DNA of 64,000 bases from Irpex lacteus (lineage: Eukaryota > Basidiomycota > Agaricomycetes > Polyporales > Irpicaceae): positions 661,120-725,119 of the forward strand of contig MQVO02000017.1 of NCBI GenBank assembly GCA_001986395.2. The letters are read 5' to 3'. The notes beneath the pieces are model-generated. The model had not been told where the DNA came from and did not search any database. It saw only the letters and a list, made by a program, of their open reading frames with translations. Shown here in pieces: positions 1 to 9,813 of the stretch. Position 1 is the stretch's first letter, and every line of letters starts with the position of its first letter. Made by a program: the position numbers and the translations under genes.

Positions 1-13
1 CTTATTACACGCT

Positions 14-1192
14 TCACTTTGCCTTCGTATCAAGCGACAAGATGTACAGCGGCCATTCTCCCCAGGGTGAAGGCATGATCTTCTGGTCGAGCAGTGTCAA
101 GCCACATTTCTGGTAAATGGTCGCCTTAAAGGAGGAAGATACGCGGTTAGTAATCGGTCTTATAGACGGGCAATTTGTGGTTTCTGTGTTTTGTTTACGA
201 TTCATCACACTCGCAGCGCGACGAAGATCGATCTGGATGACAGAGGTAGATCAGGAAGACTTACATTGAGTGCAGTGGTAGTCGACATGGCTATTACATC
301 GCCCTTGATGGATGCCTATCAAGCGACAGGGTTTCACGGTCAATTCCAAGTAGAAAGAAGATATAGAGGGAGACTGTGTACCTTTTGGACCACCTGATCA
401 ATCAGGCCTTTACCGACGCCTTTGCCCTGGTGTTCGCGTTGTACCATCACTATATGAATGTACCAAGAGTCCAGTTTACCCTATCAGAGAGATTCCGAGA
501 ATGGAGGAAACGCGGTAAGCCAGAGAATTGAGGGGGAATGGAACCACAAGTGTTTCACTGACCGTTGGCCCCAAACACTTATTCACAAACGATGGAAATT
601 CTGCCAAGTACTAAATTTCATGGTTCAACGTCAGTGATAGTACCGTCGGAGGAATGCACATACCGTCGTTGCGTAGTATTCTTTTCCCTCCGGAGAGAGA
701 TTGGCCATAAACTCTGTTAATCCCAGAGCGCGCTGCTCCTCGCTGGAATGAAGAGATTGTGACGACACGAAACACCAGTACAGCATTAAATGCTCACGTG
801 CTGAAGAGGTCTTGCCCAGGTGGCATCGTCATCAAGAAACCCACCAGGCCTCCGTCCGCATTTGTGGCTTCATAATACTCTCCGCTGTGAATACCAGCGC
901 GAAGCATAGCCCTCCCCATACCCGGAATCTTCTCCGGCTCCCCGCCCACAAGGCTCTTGAGAGCGGCATCTAAGCGATAACACGATCGGTCTCTAATCCC
1001 AGGAACACACAAGCACTACGATCGAGAGTACTTACCGCCCTTCATAAGAGAATAAAAGAGATCCACTGCCTCATCGACTCTAGTCTCTGCCAGTGTGCGC
1101 TCCGATCAGCAGCTACATTTACTTCCGCTGGTCATGCTAAACGCACCTGAAGGCTGTTCAACGCGCTGGATCGTGATTCCACTTGGAGCCAT
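14..1192 (-). CDS. GNAT-family N-acetyltransferase
   Basis: Predicted acyl-CoA-dependent acetyltransferase of the GNAT fold; the substrate cannot be told. Translation starts at the ATG at 1192 (MAPSGITIQRVEQPS) and passes through several short introns. Exons at 1147-1192 and 1036-1086 join in frame to the exon ending in MTMPPGQDLFST. A later exon (about 385-490) carries the acetyl-CoA-binding motif A as VQREHQGKGVGKG (the Q/R-x-x-G-x-G/A signature). The last exon has the motif-B-like YQKCGL and ends at the stop at 14. The gene is complete and resembles the many small single-domain GNATs of mushroom genomes. Internal intron borders downstream of 385 are less certain than the ends. It is divergent from the UstYa-like gene at 1662 with about 470 bases between; a functional link is possible but not shown. 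Confidence 0.78.
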
Positions 1193-1661
1193 TTCGAGCT
1201 GTGAGCGACGGGCTAAGCTGGACTAGCTGGCGCGATAGAGATTGGGAGTGAGAGTGTAGATGTTGCTTTTGTGATCGCACGATCATGTTGGGTGTCTGGG
1301 TGAGATAAGATGGATCTCGTAAAGCAACGGGGTGTCTCCAAGGATAGTGATCCTTGATGGTAAGATGTTTCTTTCAGCAGAGTGGCCACGAGGCTCGATC
1401 CGTTTTCAGCCTGACCAGGGTGAGACTCGCAAACTACAGGCGCAGGCCAGCTCGGCTTCCTGTGATCGTGATGAATGTGTATGTTCCCACGAGGGCATAC
1501 GTTCCTCCGCCGTAGAGCCGCCGGGCTGGCTTTATTGTCGTATTTGATCTCAGGTTATCGCCCAGACTCGGTCATTCCAGAGATCGCAGTCTTTACGTGT
1601 TATATGGCGATGTCAGCGGTACAGCTGGGGCGGGAGATCTTGTAACTTACTCTCGTTCGCG
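1193..1661. other. Intergenic, shared upstream region
   Basis: This is the divergent spacer between the acetyltransferase and the UstYa-like gene. Short open frames occur, but none shows codon structure, a recognisable domain or plausible splicing. It should hold both promoters; no clear TATA box was identified. Confidence 0.5.
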
Positions 1662-2369
1662 ATGTTCAGTAAAGACTCTCGACAAACTCTTCTCCTGCTC
1701 ATTCTGATCTCGACCTCGCTATACCTTAACTTCTCGTTGGTCGACCTAGTAGAGCAGATCAAACATGCTAGGCGACTACGACTGCAGGTGGAGAAAGTCC
1801 GTCCTGAGGATTCCTACTGTATGTTGCATGCGACAGTTCAGATGAGGGAGCAACGACTGATGATGAGTATAGCTTACATCGCAGAAGACCATCCACTTCG
1901 ACTTCCTATCGAAAGAAAGTTGATAAAAATGGTCGCAGAGGAGAGTGTCCGGTACTCAATCACAGACCCAGAAGCCGAGATGGAATGGTTGTGGACTGGT
2001 CCCGTTGGCGACCATTCAATTCGATTGGGGAGTGAGCAGCGCGGCTTCACAATTGCAATGTTCCACCAACTACACTGTCTGCGCATCACCCGCGAGGCCC
2101 TCATGTTCAACAACTGGACCGCTTTCCCTCATGGTGCCAGGGAGCACCTCAACCATTGCTTCACTTACATCCGCATGTGGACTCTTTGCGACGCGGACAC
2201 AACGCTCGAGCCCGGAGACTTCACGAAGCGCAATTTCACGCTGGAGCGGACGGGTGGAACACACACGTGTTACGACTGGGAGGCAGTGTACGACAGAGTG
2301 AATGAAGGGTGGGATCAATGGGAAGAATACCGTATAGCTCATGGCGTACCACCGCAGACTCTTGGATAG
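1662..2369 (+). CDS. UstYa-family (DUF3328) oxidase
   Basis: UstYa-family proteins are membrane-anchored, copper-dependent-type oxidases. In fungi they cyclise or otherwise oxidise ribosomal peptides (ustiloxin, phomopsin, asperipin pathways). The reading frame is open through 1662-2369, but bases 1819-1872 form a 54-base in-frame GT-AG intron. Removing it gives about 217 residues and restores the family-like SYSYIAEDHP-LP segment. The N-terminus has a hydrophobic signal anchor (about residues 8-27). Both diagnostic HxxHC motifs are present: HQLHC near residues 117-121 and HLNHC near 144-148, followed by the usual R-x-W-x-LCDADTTLEP stretch. The C-terminal CYDWEAVYD segment is also typical. 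It lies just upstream of four tandem small secreted-peptide genes in the same orientation, which makes a peptide-modifying role attractive but unproven. UstYa genes are also common as singletons in basidiomycetes. Confidence 0.88.
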   Translation: MFSKDSRQTLLLLILISTSLYLNFSLVDLVEQIKHARRLRLQVEKVRPEDSYCMLHATVQMREQRLMMSIAYIAEDHPLRLPIERKLIKMVAEESVRYSITDPEAEMEWLWTGPVGDHSIRLGSEQRGFTIAMFHQLHCLRITREALMFNNWTAFPHGAREHLNHCFTYIRMWTLCDADTTLEPGDFTKRNFTLERTGGTHTCYDWEAVYDRVNEGWDQWEEYRIAHGVPPQTLG

Positions 2370-3929
2370 CCACTCTATTTCTTGACTTGACATGTAGACA
2401 CCTGTCATTGAATTTCACGTATTTTTGAGTGTGACGGCCACCGAGCGACGAATCAACGTACCGGCGAACCGTACGCGCGATGAAGTTTGCAAATGTACAT
2501 GTAAAATGCAATAGAATTGAGGAGTAGCCTAGCCCAAGAAAGACATTGGCAAACGTCCATCACCTGCAGCCATTGCTATTGTTCAGGCGTTAATTAAGCT
2601 TGTACGTCGCGCGTTCGTAATTGAACCGCTTACAGTAAGTACCTATTGTTGTCTGCGCACCGGCCCTAGAAAGCATAGTGATCACACTCACTTAATCTTG
2701 GCTTGCCATACGATCATCTAGCCTGAATCGTATAATCGAGATACCAGACCTTAGGTATCCGATCTATGACCGTGTGAGAACAGGGTTGGCAAGGTTTGTA
2801 TGCACCTTTCGTCCAAATGAGAAGCTCCCATGGTCGTTTGCAGGGTCGTAACCTTTGTGGCGTCGTGACATATCTGTATACCGTAAAGGTGTAGGTCAGC
2901 ACCGAAAAGGAAGAAATTTGAGGCAGCTTGATGCAGCCTGGGTGATGGCTGCGAAGAATCTCAACTGCGTGTAGCAGTACGTTTCGGCTCCACAACTCCT
3001 TCCCGCGGATCCAATGAACTGAATGCAGTGTGTGAGCTGTTGTGAACAAGGATGATGAGATACACTTGGAGAACAGAGGCGGAGTAACCGCAGATACGCA
3101 CTGAAAGACAATTCATAGATAGGTCTTTGTTGCATATCGTTCGTTAGCGTCACCTCCCAAGGCATACCAAGCACTCGATGTGTGCAGCAGACTAAGACCG
3201 GATGGGTTTGAGGCATACCCAAGACATCATAGGGATGAGATCCAAGTATCAACCCGCATGCTTGCATATGCTTGTCCGCATTGCAAGCTCACACTTTAGA
3301 CGTGGGAGCATATGAGGTGGAGTTGCTCCGTTCCGCTGGCCATATGCTTCATCTAGCGCTCATTGATATTGGGCGACTTGGGCTCGTATCGTTGCGAGTT
3401 GAAGTCAAGTTGAGTATAATGGAGTAAAGCGGTGTCATACGCACGGTAATACTCTCGAATGCGAACTCGTCGGATCCTATGTATATCGCTCTCTTCTATC
3501 TTGTAGGTCGGTCACTCTACCATTGAAATCATGATCTTTGTGGCGCTGCACGTCCCTGATGACAGTTGACGAACGACATTCGGGGACAATTGCCATAAAT
3601 TGCGATTCTTTCCCTTCAAAGAACTCCGACCTAGTAGAGGGCAAGCAACCCTGATGAGACTCGTGCTGAGGGAGCACAATGGGAATGAGGCACACCATGT
3701 CTTGATTGCATCGCAGAGCTCAAGGTCGCGCACCCTGTTGTCGACTGAAGATAGCGACAATGGCGTGGAAATACGATATACACAAGTCGACGGCCGGACA
3801 GTATGCCCGACGGGAACTATGCACCAATACGTCACCTGGACTTTTGATCTTTGAGATAGCATATAAATACTCACTGTTGTCAGTTTGGACAGGAGAACAG
3901 AGCATTCTGCAACATTCACTCGCTTCGTG
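2370..3929. other. Intergenic, no recognised gene
   Basis: About 1.6 kb between the oxidase and the first peptide gene. Open frames on both strands (for example 2714-3267 minus and 3512-3919 minus) have no recognisable domain and look like chance frames. The proximal promoter of the peptide gene lies at the right end. Confidence 0.5.
3862..3869 (+). promoter_or_regulatory. TATA box of first peptide gene
   Basis: TATAAATA lies 68 bases upstream of the ATG at 3930. Similarly placed TATAAAT boxes precede the second and third peptide genes, suggesting a shared core-promoter design and potentially strong expression. Confidence 0.6.
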
Positions 3930-4124
3930 ATGCAGACGAGATTCTTGGTTCTTTTTGCGTGCGTCGCGCTCGCGAAATGTGTCAGTGCTGCGCCTATCGC
4001 GGAACTTGGTACGTTTGCTCAGCTTGCTTGGATTCTATAGATGCTCTAGAGCTCATGTGTCCTGCCATGCATAGGTAAAATTCCTTCGCGCCATGATTCA
4101 GGCATTCTACTACCGCCACGTTAG
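3930..4124 (+). CDS. Small secreted peptide precursor, single D-x-x-I-L core (family member 1)
   Basis: Two exons (3930-4008 and 4075-4124) join in phase 1 to give a 42-residue protein. Exon 1 encodes a signal peptide (MQTRFLVLFACVALAKCVSA) followed by APIAELG. Exon 2 encodes GKIPSRHDSGILLPPR and stops at TAG 4122-4124. The intron starts with GTACGT and ends in CATAG. The end PSR-H-DSGIL-LPP lines up with the cores of the three neighbours (HSR-I-DAQIL, HSQ-G-DAHIL, PTR-G-DAKIL). No enzyme domain is possible at this length; it is read as a precursor for a short secreted or modified peptide. I recognise no described family. The intron is supported by frame, splice sites and the paralogues, not by transcripts. 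Confidence 0.65.
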
Positions 4125-4862
4125 TGTTCTCACCCCACGAAGTCATTCGGCGTTCTTGTCTTGTCCGTGATACTGATGATAGCTATTCCTTCAGCCGGTT
4201 CGCACTAAGACAACCAGTTTTGTATTTTATCGCGGAGAAGCAACGGAAGATTTACGTACCGTTGACTAGAACGAATCTTATTGCTTGCAAAGCTCTTGCC
4301 CCCATTGTCGTCTCTGGAGTTACTAAATTAGTACACACATCGATACTAAGCACTCGAACGGAAATGGACGTACAACCCACTGTACCGTCCCGAGGGAAAC
4401 AGGGTGTATGCCGCACGCCTTAGTTCTTAGAAGCTGATGCAAACAGCCGAAACAGATTGCGGCATTCCATCAAATCAAGCTACAGTCAATGGCTAGATAT
4501 CGAATCTCAATCGATACGTGTGACTTATAGACTGTTCCATACTGTATGCGCAATGCCGCGTCGTCAAGAAATGATCTGGAGTGCTGCGTGCACGACAGTA
4601 GAAGGGGAGCACAATAACTGCGGACAAACTTTGATTCGGTACGCCCAAGGCTTCGGTGCATATGTCGGATTGAGCGGGCATACGCTTCCATTTGATATGC
4701 GGAGTGACTCTGGAAGATACAATGAGAGCGATGCGCCGAGAAGTTTATATCCCGCGGTGTCTCTGTTGGGTGGCTTTAGAAGGAAGATATAAATGCCCAT
4801 ACCGTATTGTGGCAACATCCATCTACCATCCACCGTCTACCGTGTACTGTCCCTTCATCACC
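4125..4862. other. Intergenic between peptide genes 1 and 2
   Basis: No recognisable gene in about 740 bases. The right end holds the promoter of the next peptide gene. Several open frames overlap here but lack domains or convincing splice structure. Confidence 0.5.
4788..4794 (+). promoter_or_regulatory. TATA box of second peptide gene
   Basis: TATAAAT 75 bases upstream of the ATG at 4863, at the same relative place as in the neighbouring peptide genes. Confidence 0.6.
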
Positions 4863-5147
4863 ATGCGGTCTGCGTTCACGTACCTGCTCGCTATGCTGGC
4901 CGTCGTTGCAGTAAAGGCTACGCCTGTTCCCGAACCCAGAGTAAAAGGTACGCCTTTCTAGCTCAACAGACGGAGCTCAAGTATTAAAGCATATCCATAT
5001 ACTTACTCGTTTCAGCTGTCGAAATCCACAGTCGCATAGATGCGCAAATCTTGACACCTCCTCCTGTCACTCGTGCATTCGACGACGGTAAGCACCCATT
5101 GTTGGAATCGCGTGCTACTTGAGCTAAGGTTCTGGATAGCCGCATAA
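4863..5147 (+). CDS. Small secreted peptide precursor, single DAQIL core (family member 2)
   Basis: Three exons (4863-4947, 5016-5087, 5140-5147) give a 54-residue protein. Exon 1 is a signal peptide (MRSAFTYLLAMLAVVAVKA) with a short TPVPEPRVK pro-segment. The phase-1 intron begins with GTACGC, and exon 2 encodes AVEIHSRIDAQILTPPPVTR followed by AFDD. A 52-base second intron (GTAAGC to GATAG) leads to two alanines and TAA at 5145-5147. The core HSR-I-DAQIL-TPPP matches family member 1 (PSR-H-DSGIL-LPP) and the repeats of member 3. Arginines on both sides of the core could be protease sites. The last exon is tiny, so the C-terminus is the least certain part. A longer product with another acceptor near 5268 was considered less likely. 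Confidence 0.62.
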
Positions 5148-6156
5148 TCGAGAGTCCTATCACCCTAATGGACAAAAACCTGCGTTAGCTTGCGTAATTG
5201 TATCATAACAACCATGACTCTCTCCTACTTTCGTTCTCTCCTCATATGCTGTTAATACCGTTATTTAGTTGTGACGCACTACGGCGTACATAGTTTTAGG
5301 TTTAGATTGTATGACATAGCCGTTGGATACTACTCAGCTTACCGATTACCTGCTACACTTATCGTCTATAAAGTTGGAATAGTCAGCGTCGTGGACAAGA
5401 AACTGGAAATTTAGATCGGATATTCGTCGAGGCAGGTCGAGGCGCCTTGAGCTCTTCGGCAGAACCCGTTGATGGTCTTGGGGGCCAGCGCTCCAGCACT
5501 ACTCACCTCAACTTCAAGTTGAACTTCCGTAACGGTACCGGTGACAGCACCTCCTGTAGAAGTTCTGTTACGGAGGCGCAGTGCAAACTATGTATGCACT
5601 AGTACGTTTCTCAAGATTCGAACCGTAGATATTTTAACTGAGTCAAAGATGCCAGTACTTATAGTAGTGAGTCGATCTCTTACGTTTCCTGCTGGCATGT
5701 GGAGTATTTGAGGAATTAGCGAGGCAAGGATTCTAATCTCTGCAGTCTCCCGCTGTCATGAATTGTGATAACGGAAAGCACAAAAAACTGCCGATTTGCC
5801 GCATGCCAGCGATAAGTATGCTCAAATAACTCCATCTTGATCATGAGCGTGGACGATCTCATTTGCTTCCGCTGATTTTTGTCCATGGTGAAACTAAGGT
5901 GAAGTACCGAATACGCGAGGCGGACATGATCACCTTAAAGAATAATTTAGGTGCTTTTGGGCGAGCATCGCGCCTTGCTAGCATATTTCGCGACGCTCAT
6001 GGGTTTTGAGCACAGCTTGAAAGCTCTGGGCGGGCGACGCTGCAGGCATGCCGGAGGCCCCAATTCGGGGTATAAATTAAGAGAGTTTGAATGGGTTTGC
6101 AAGCAGGCATTCGCTTCTCACCCCCAATCATCTCGCCGCGTCTCAGTTTCTCTAGT
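5148..6156. other. Intergenic between peptide genes 2 and 3
   Basis: About 1 kb without a recognised gene. A stretch near 5400-5590 is open in one frame but has no start, signal peptide or DAxIL motif. The right 90 bases hold the TATA box and leader of the repeat-bearing peptide gene. Confidence 0.45.
6071..6079 (+). promoter_or_regulatory. TATA box of repeat-bearing peptide gene
   Basis: TATAAATTA 86 bases upstream of the ATG at 6157, matching the placement in the other peptide genes. Confidence 0.6.
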
Positions 6157-6569
6157 ATGCAGTCCCAGATCCTACGCAGCCTTGCCTTCATCACTCTCCT
6201 TGTCTGTGCTGCACTCGCGGCTCCCGCCAAGAGAGGTACGTGTCTATGGTCATACGCCTCTATGATCAATCACTTATCGTCCTGACAGAGATAGACGGGC
6301 CGCACTCTCAAGGCGATGCTCACATCCTGAAGCCCGCGGAGGCCCGTTACCTGCACACAGACGCACAGATCCTTAAGCCTGTCGGTCGTCGTTACGTGTA
6401 TACCGATGCTCAGATTCTCAAGCCCGTCGAAGCTCGCTACCTACACACCGATGCTCAGATCCTCAAGCCCGCTGAGGCTCGCGAGCTGCGCATCGATGCA
6501 CAGATCCTCAGGCCCGTCGAGGCTCGTCAGCTCCGCTCTGATGCTCAAATCTTGAGGCCTCAGGACTGA
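6157..6569 (+). CDS. Secreted peptide precursor with six DA[QH]IL[KR]P repeats (family member 3)
   Basis: Exons 6157-6235 and 6289-6569 join in phase 1 to give 119 residues. Exon 1 encodes a signal peptide (MQSQILRSLAFITLLVCAALA) followed by APAKR, a Kex2-type dibasic site. Exon 2 opens with EIDGPHSQG and then has six tandem units of 15 residues (45 bases): DA[QH]IL[KR]P followed by a spacer such as VEARYLHT. The last unit ends in DAQILRPQD and TGA. The heptad DA[QH]IL[KR]P is nearly invariant, while the spacer varies (YLHT, YVYT, ELRI, QLRS). Repeats of this kind, cut from a secreted precursor, are typical of fungal pheromone and dikaritin RiPP precursors. Only one spacer (GRR) and the pro-site (KR) are dibasic; the others end in EAR. 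The family and product are unknown to me. Confidence 0.78.
6304..6561 (+). repeat. 45-base coding tandem repeat, six units
   Basis: Six in-frame units, each beginning with a GAYGCNCANATC-like block encoding DA[QH]IL, spaced 45 bases apart inside the precursor gene. Third-base differences between units, with conserved residues, suggest selection on the peptide and not just recent duplication. Confidence 0.8.
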
Positions 6570-7276
6570 TTGGAGGTAGGTCTTTTCCAACACCGGAGTG
6601 CCTTATGACGAATTTACCTTCTCACCCCACCAGATGTAACTGGAATTCGCCAAGTGGCCTCTGGCGGGACCTGCATGGCGGGATGTATCATTCAGAACTT
6701 ACATTACGTTGACGATTTCTCGTGCCATAGGGCAGGGACACATAAACTCTTAAACCCTATATCGATGTATTATCCTCCCTTGCGCTGCTTTAGCGAATGT
6801 ATTTTTGGTGGCTGAATGCCTGTAACAACGAACTACCGTGCCCGCTCGAGTCTCGTGGCCTCACCTTTCGGGTATAGTTGACCTGGAATATTTATCTTTC
6901 TATTACTGCAACTGTGTCATGTGTATTGTTCCCACCCTTCCCTATTCGCTACATGAGTGTGAAATAACTTTGTGAAACCGGTACATACCTTCACTAGAGA
7001 AACCGTATACAAGCCATTCTCGAATGAATAGCGCACATTCGGGAATCCAGTTCTGTAGTGAATTACAATGACTTCGGAGGCTGTTGTGGCTCATAGTATG
7101 CGCTATTTACCAAGCTTCAGCGGTGGCAGTCAGATGTGATTTCCCCTTGCGAAGACCGAGAACTTGGGAAGACATCCTGACTTCTACTACGCGAGGATGC
7201 CAACGCCATAGTACAAAATATACAAGGGATAGCCTTTGCACAGTTGTTTTTCATTGCTCTGCTCTTCTCCCACATC
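6570..7276. other. Intergenic between peptide genes 3 and 4
   Basis: No recognised gene in about 700 bases. The right end carries an AT-rich stretch, AATATACAA near 7218, about 59 bases before the next ATG; it may serve as a weak TATA element. Confidence 0.5.
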
Positions 7277-7502
7277 ATGCGCTCCCAAGTTCAAGTACTC
7301 ATAATGTTCGCGTTTATGACGACCTTCAGCCTGAGCAAGGCGGCAGCGTTCCCTGTACGAACACGTACGTCACTCGGCTGATCTATAGGTGTCATGCTAT
7401 CTGATAGCTTTTATCATGCTTGTAGGTACTAATCATGAGGTTCGTCCGACGCGAGGAGACGCAAAAATCCTCGGAACCCTGGCTCTTGAAGCTTCAAGCT
7501 GA
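7277..7502 (+). CDS. Small secreted peptide precursor, single GDAKIL core (family member 4)
   Basis: Exons 7277-7364 and 7426-7502 join in phase 1 to give 54 residues. Exon 1 encodes a signal peptide (MRSQVQVLIMFAFMTTFSLS) and KAAAFPVRT. The intron starts GTACGT and ends CTTGTAG. Exon 2 encodes RTNHEVRPTRGDAKILGTLA and then LEASS before TGA. The segment PTR-G-DAKIL aligns with HSQ-G-DAHIL of member 3 and PSR-H-DSGIL of member 1. As in the paralogues the intron separates secretion signal from core, so exon 1 is a leader module and exon 2 a product module. The product is unknown. Confidence 0.65.
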
Positions 7503-8704
7503 AGGTACGCCCTCAGGCAGGGTTAGCCTCCATCTCATAAGTTCACTGGACAGTGATCTCACTGTCCGCGCAGGTTGATCACCACACTATTGTCTCAAGA
7601 CACTGCCTCCCCTTGGTCAGGCTCGAACTCGGAATATCACAGGGTAGTAGACGTGGAATGTCGTGGAGTTAACATTTGCACATGATCATGCTGTCTCATC
7701 GTTCATTTCGGGTGTATTGGCCCATTTCGGAAGTCTTTTGTTGTACGCGGACGAGTGACAGCTAGGGATGCCTGACACCTTTAAACGTCAAATCCAGGCT
7801 AACTCTAATCTCACGGACTCCGTGCTGTGCAGTTTCATTTAGAGCTCCTGTCACAGGGTGGAATACAATAGAAGCAATCGTGAGAGGGGCGAGCTTCACA
7901 CCTGTAATTGGGGCCGCCGGCCCACACGTATGGTGTTCCAAGTTTGCCCCAAACAGCTTAAGCTTCTCTCCTGCTATCATCACCGCAAACGGAAAAGACC
8001 TAACTTTCTCTCGGATGTGGATGACCTTTCCCTGCCGGCTAAGTTGATGGTAATGGAATCTGCGCTCAGAATGCGCCGGTAGCATTCCCAGATGCAACTG
8101 ATGTAGAATTTCCAAGCACTATGGTTCGACTGACAGGAAATGCACTGTGAGGCCGTACGCGAGCCCTGTCCACACTCGCCTTCGAGCCAATACTATTCGG
8201 CGCAAAAATGGACACCAAAGACTACGAAGTGCCTCCGAACTTACAGGCGAGCGCCCCAGAATACGAAAAAGTGCGAGACATATGGGTCTCCTCCCATTGG
8301 TAAATGCCTTGAGGCTCGATGACAACTAGAAGCCAGAGCGATTGCAGTACAGCGACATCGACATTTCATACGAATCTCCGCATAGCTCCAGATCATGGCT
8401 GATCGAATATTCATTCGTGCAGATACCCAGATGAGGGACTTTACGGCATGATGTGATCAGCTTACTCTCCATCACCCAGGCTATTGTCTTACGCATCTAC
8501 GGTATGTCGCCCTTCGCAGAGGTCTGATCGACTGTTGTTTATTGTAGATGATAGTCAAGCTCATCGTCTCGGCCATACACAGCCTGAGCTGGAGTCCCTT
8601 CCAGCACGCAAGCTGCGGCCCCGCCTACCTGGTCATGAACTTTGGGTGCTTCTAACTCCCTCCCTTTCAGCTTCAGGACTTCCTCACCGCCCCTCGCCCC
8701 TACG
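7503..8704. other. Intergenic, no recognised gene
   Basis: About 1.2 kb. An open frame at 7762-8115 on the minus strand and short plus-strand frames near 8140-8330 have no recognisable domain. A 28-codon frame beginning near 8209 (MDTKDYEVPPNLQASAPEYE) is the only segment with a protein-like composition; it could not be joined to a neighbour. Confidence 0.45.
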
Positions 8705-9720
8705 ATGCTCTCTAATCGTGAAGAAGCTGTAGGTCTCCTCGACGAGACTGCCAGCCCCACTGAGTTTGAGAAAGGTATGACCACGTATGCTTGTTCTGCC
8801 CGGCACCCTGCTCATCACCCGTCCATAGAGCACTACCCTCAAACTGAGGCACATAACAGGAGCACAGCGACACGATGGGTTACCGTCCTTCTCTTTGTTT
8901 TTGTTGCTCTGGACGTTGCTGTCTTTAGCTACATCGCAAAGCAGCTTTTGTCTGAGGACTATCCCGAAGAGCTTGAGATTCGAAACGCCTACTATGGTCT
9001 CGACGAGCTCTACGATCCTCGCTGGAACCTCGTTAACTCCTCACACCACGACCCCATAATCAACCTCCCCCGACGACTCGGTATGGTGGACAGCTCCAAC
9101 CCACACAAGATCTCACCATTCGAGGAGCACCTAACCCTCACTCCTTATGGCCGCATGAGTATCCCTGATCATCATCTCCAAGTCTCCGACCAGGTACGTC
9201 TCCTCCCCTACCATCAAACACCCGACATCATCCGTCGTTTAACATACCATATGCAGATGCACATGATCTACCAGTTCAGAGTGATCGACTACGGCATGGA
9301 GGAATGTCAACTCGCATTGAGGCTCCCTGAATTGGACGACGACAAGTTATTGGATCCATACGTCTTCCGCGGGGACAATAACCAAGTCTTGTTGGACGTC
9401 TGCGAGCTTGATGCCCCAAAGCTCATTGATATCCCCAAGCTCTCGTGGTCCACTCGCCCATCGTGCCAGAACCACGTTGGAACGTTCGCTGCGCGTCCGG
9501 GCACGGAGAGAACGCTCGGGAAGTTCCCGTGCGAGACCGCGACTGTGCGATCGTTCCAGCTTTCGTGCGCCCCGCAGAATCGCGATTGCTTCATCGACGT
9601 CTGGTCCAGCCAGAATCAGACATGGGGTAAGCTTTGTTACCCGTGCGTGACTTGAACATGAAGCTAATCCTGTATCGCAATCTATCAGGTGTATTCATGT
9701 ATCAGCACCAGACCGTGTAG
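8705..9720 (+). CDS. Membrane-anchored But2-like protein
   Basis: Four exons (8705-8774, 8829-9193, 9257-9626, 9689-9720) give about 278 residues ending in WGVFMYQHQTV. The start at 8705 (MLSNREEAVGLLDE) is preferred over the in-frame 8642 because the acidic, cytosolic-looking N-terminus begins there. One membrane span lies near residues 40-62 (VTVLLFVFVALDVAVFSYIA), followed by an extracytosolic domain. The C-terminal half (CQLALRLPE, VCELDAP, SFQLSCA) resembles the 'ubiquitin 3 binding protein But2 C-terminal' domain found in many mushroom membrane proteins of unknown role. This assignment is from pattern memory. It lies downstream of the peptide cluster with no evidence of a shared function. 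Confidence 0.72.
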
Positions 9721-9813
9721 TCTGTCCCGAAGCAGGCAGCGAGTGAATGTCCCGTAGGACGCCTTTGAATTCCTATTATACAGGATTATTGTGTATTGTA
9801 CATCACATGTAGT

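Noticed and set aside
5268..5415. Alternative longer third exon for peptide gene 2
   Set aside because: It needs an intron of about 180 bases and adds an unrelated tail, whereas a typical 52-base intron gives a short end.
6304..6561. CRISPR-like array
   Set aside because: The regular 45-base units are coding repeats in a eukaryotic gene; no direct repeat-spacer pattern or cas genes.
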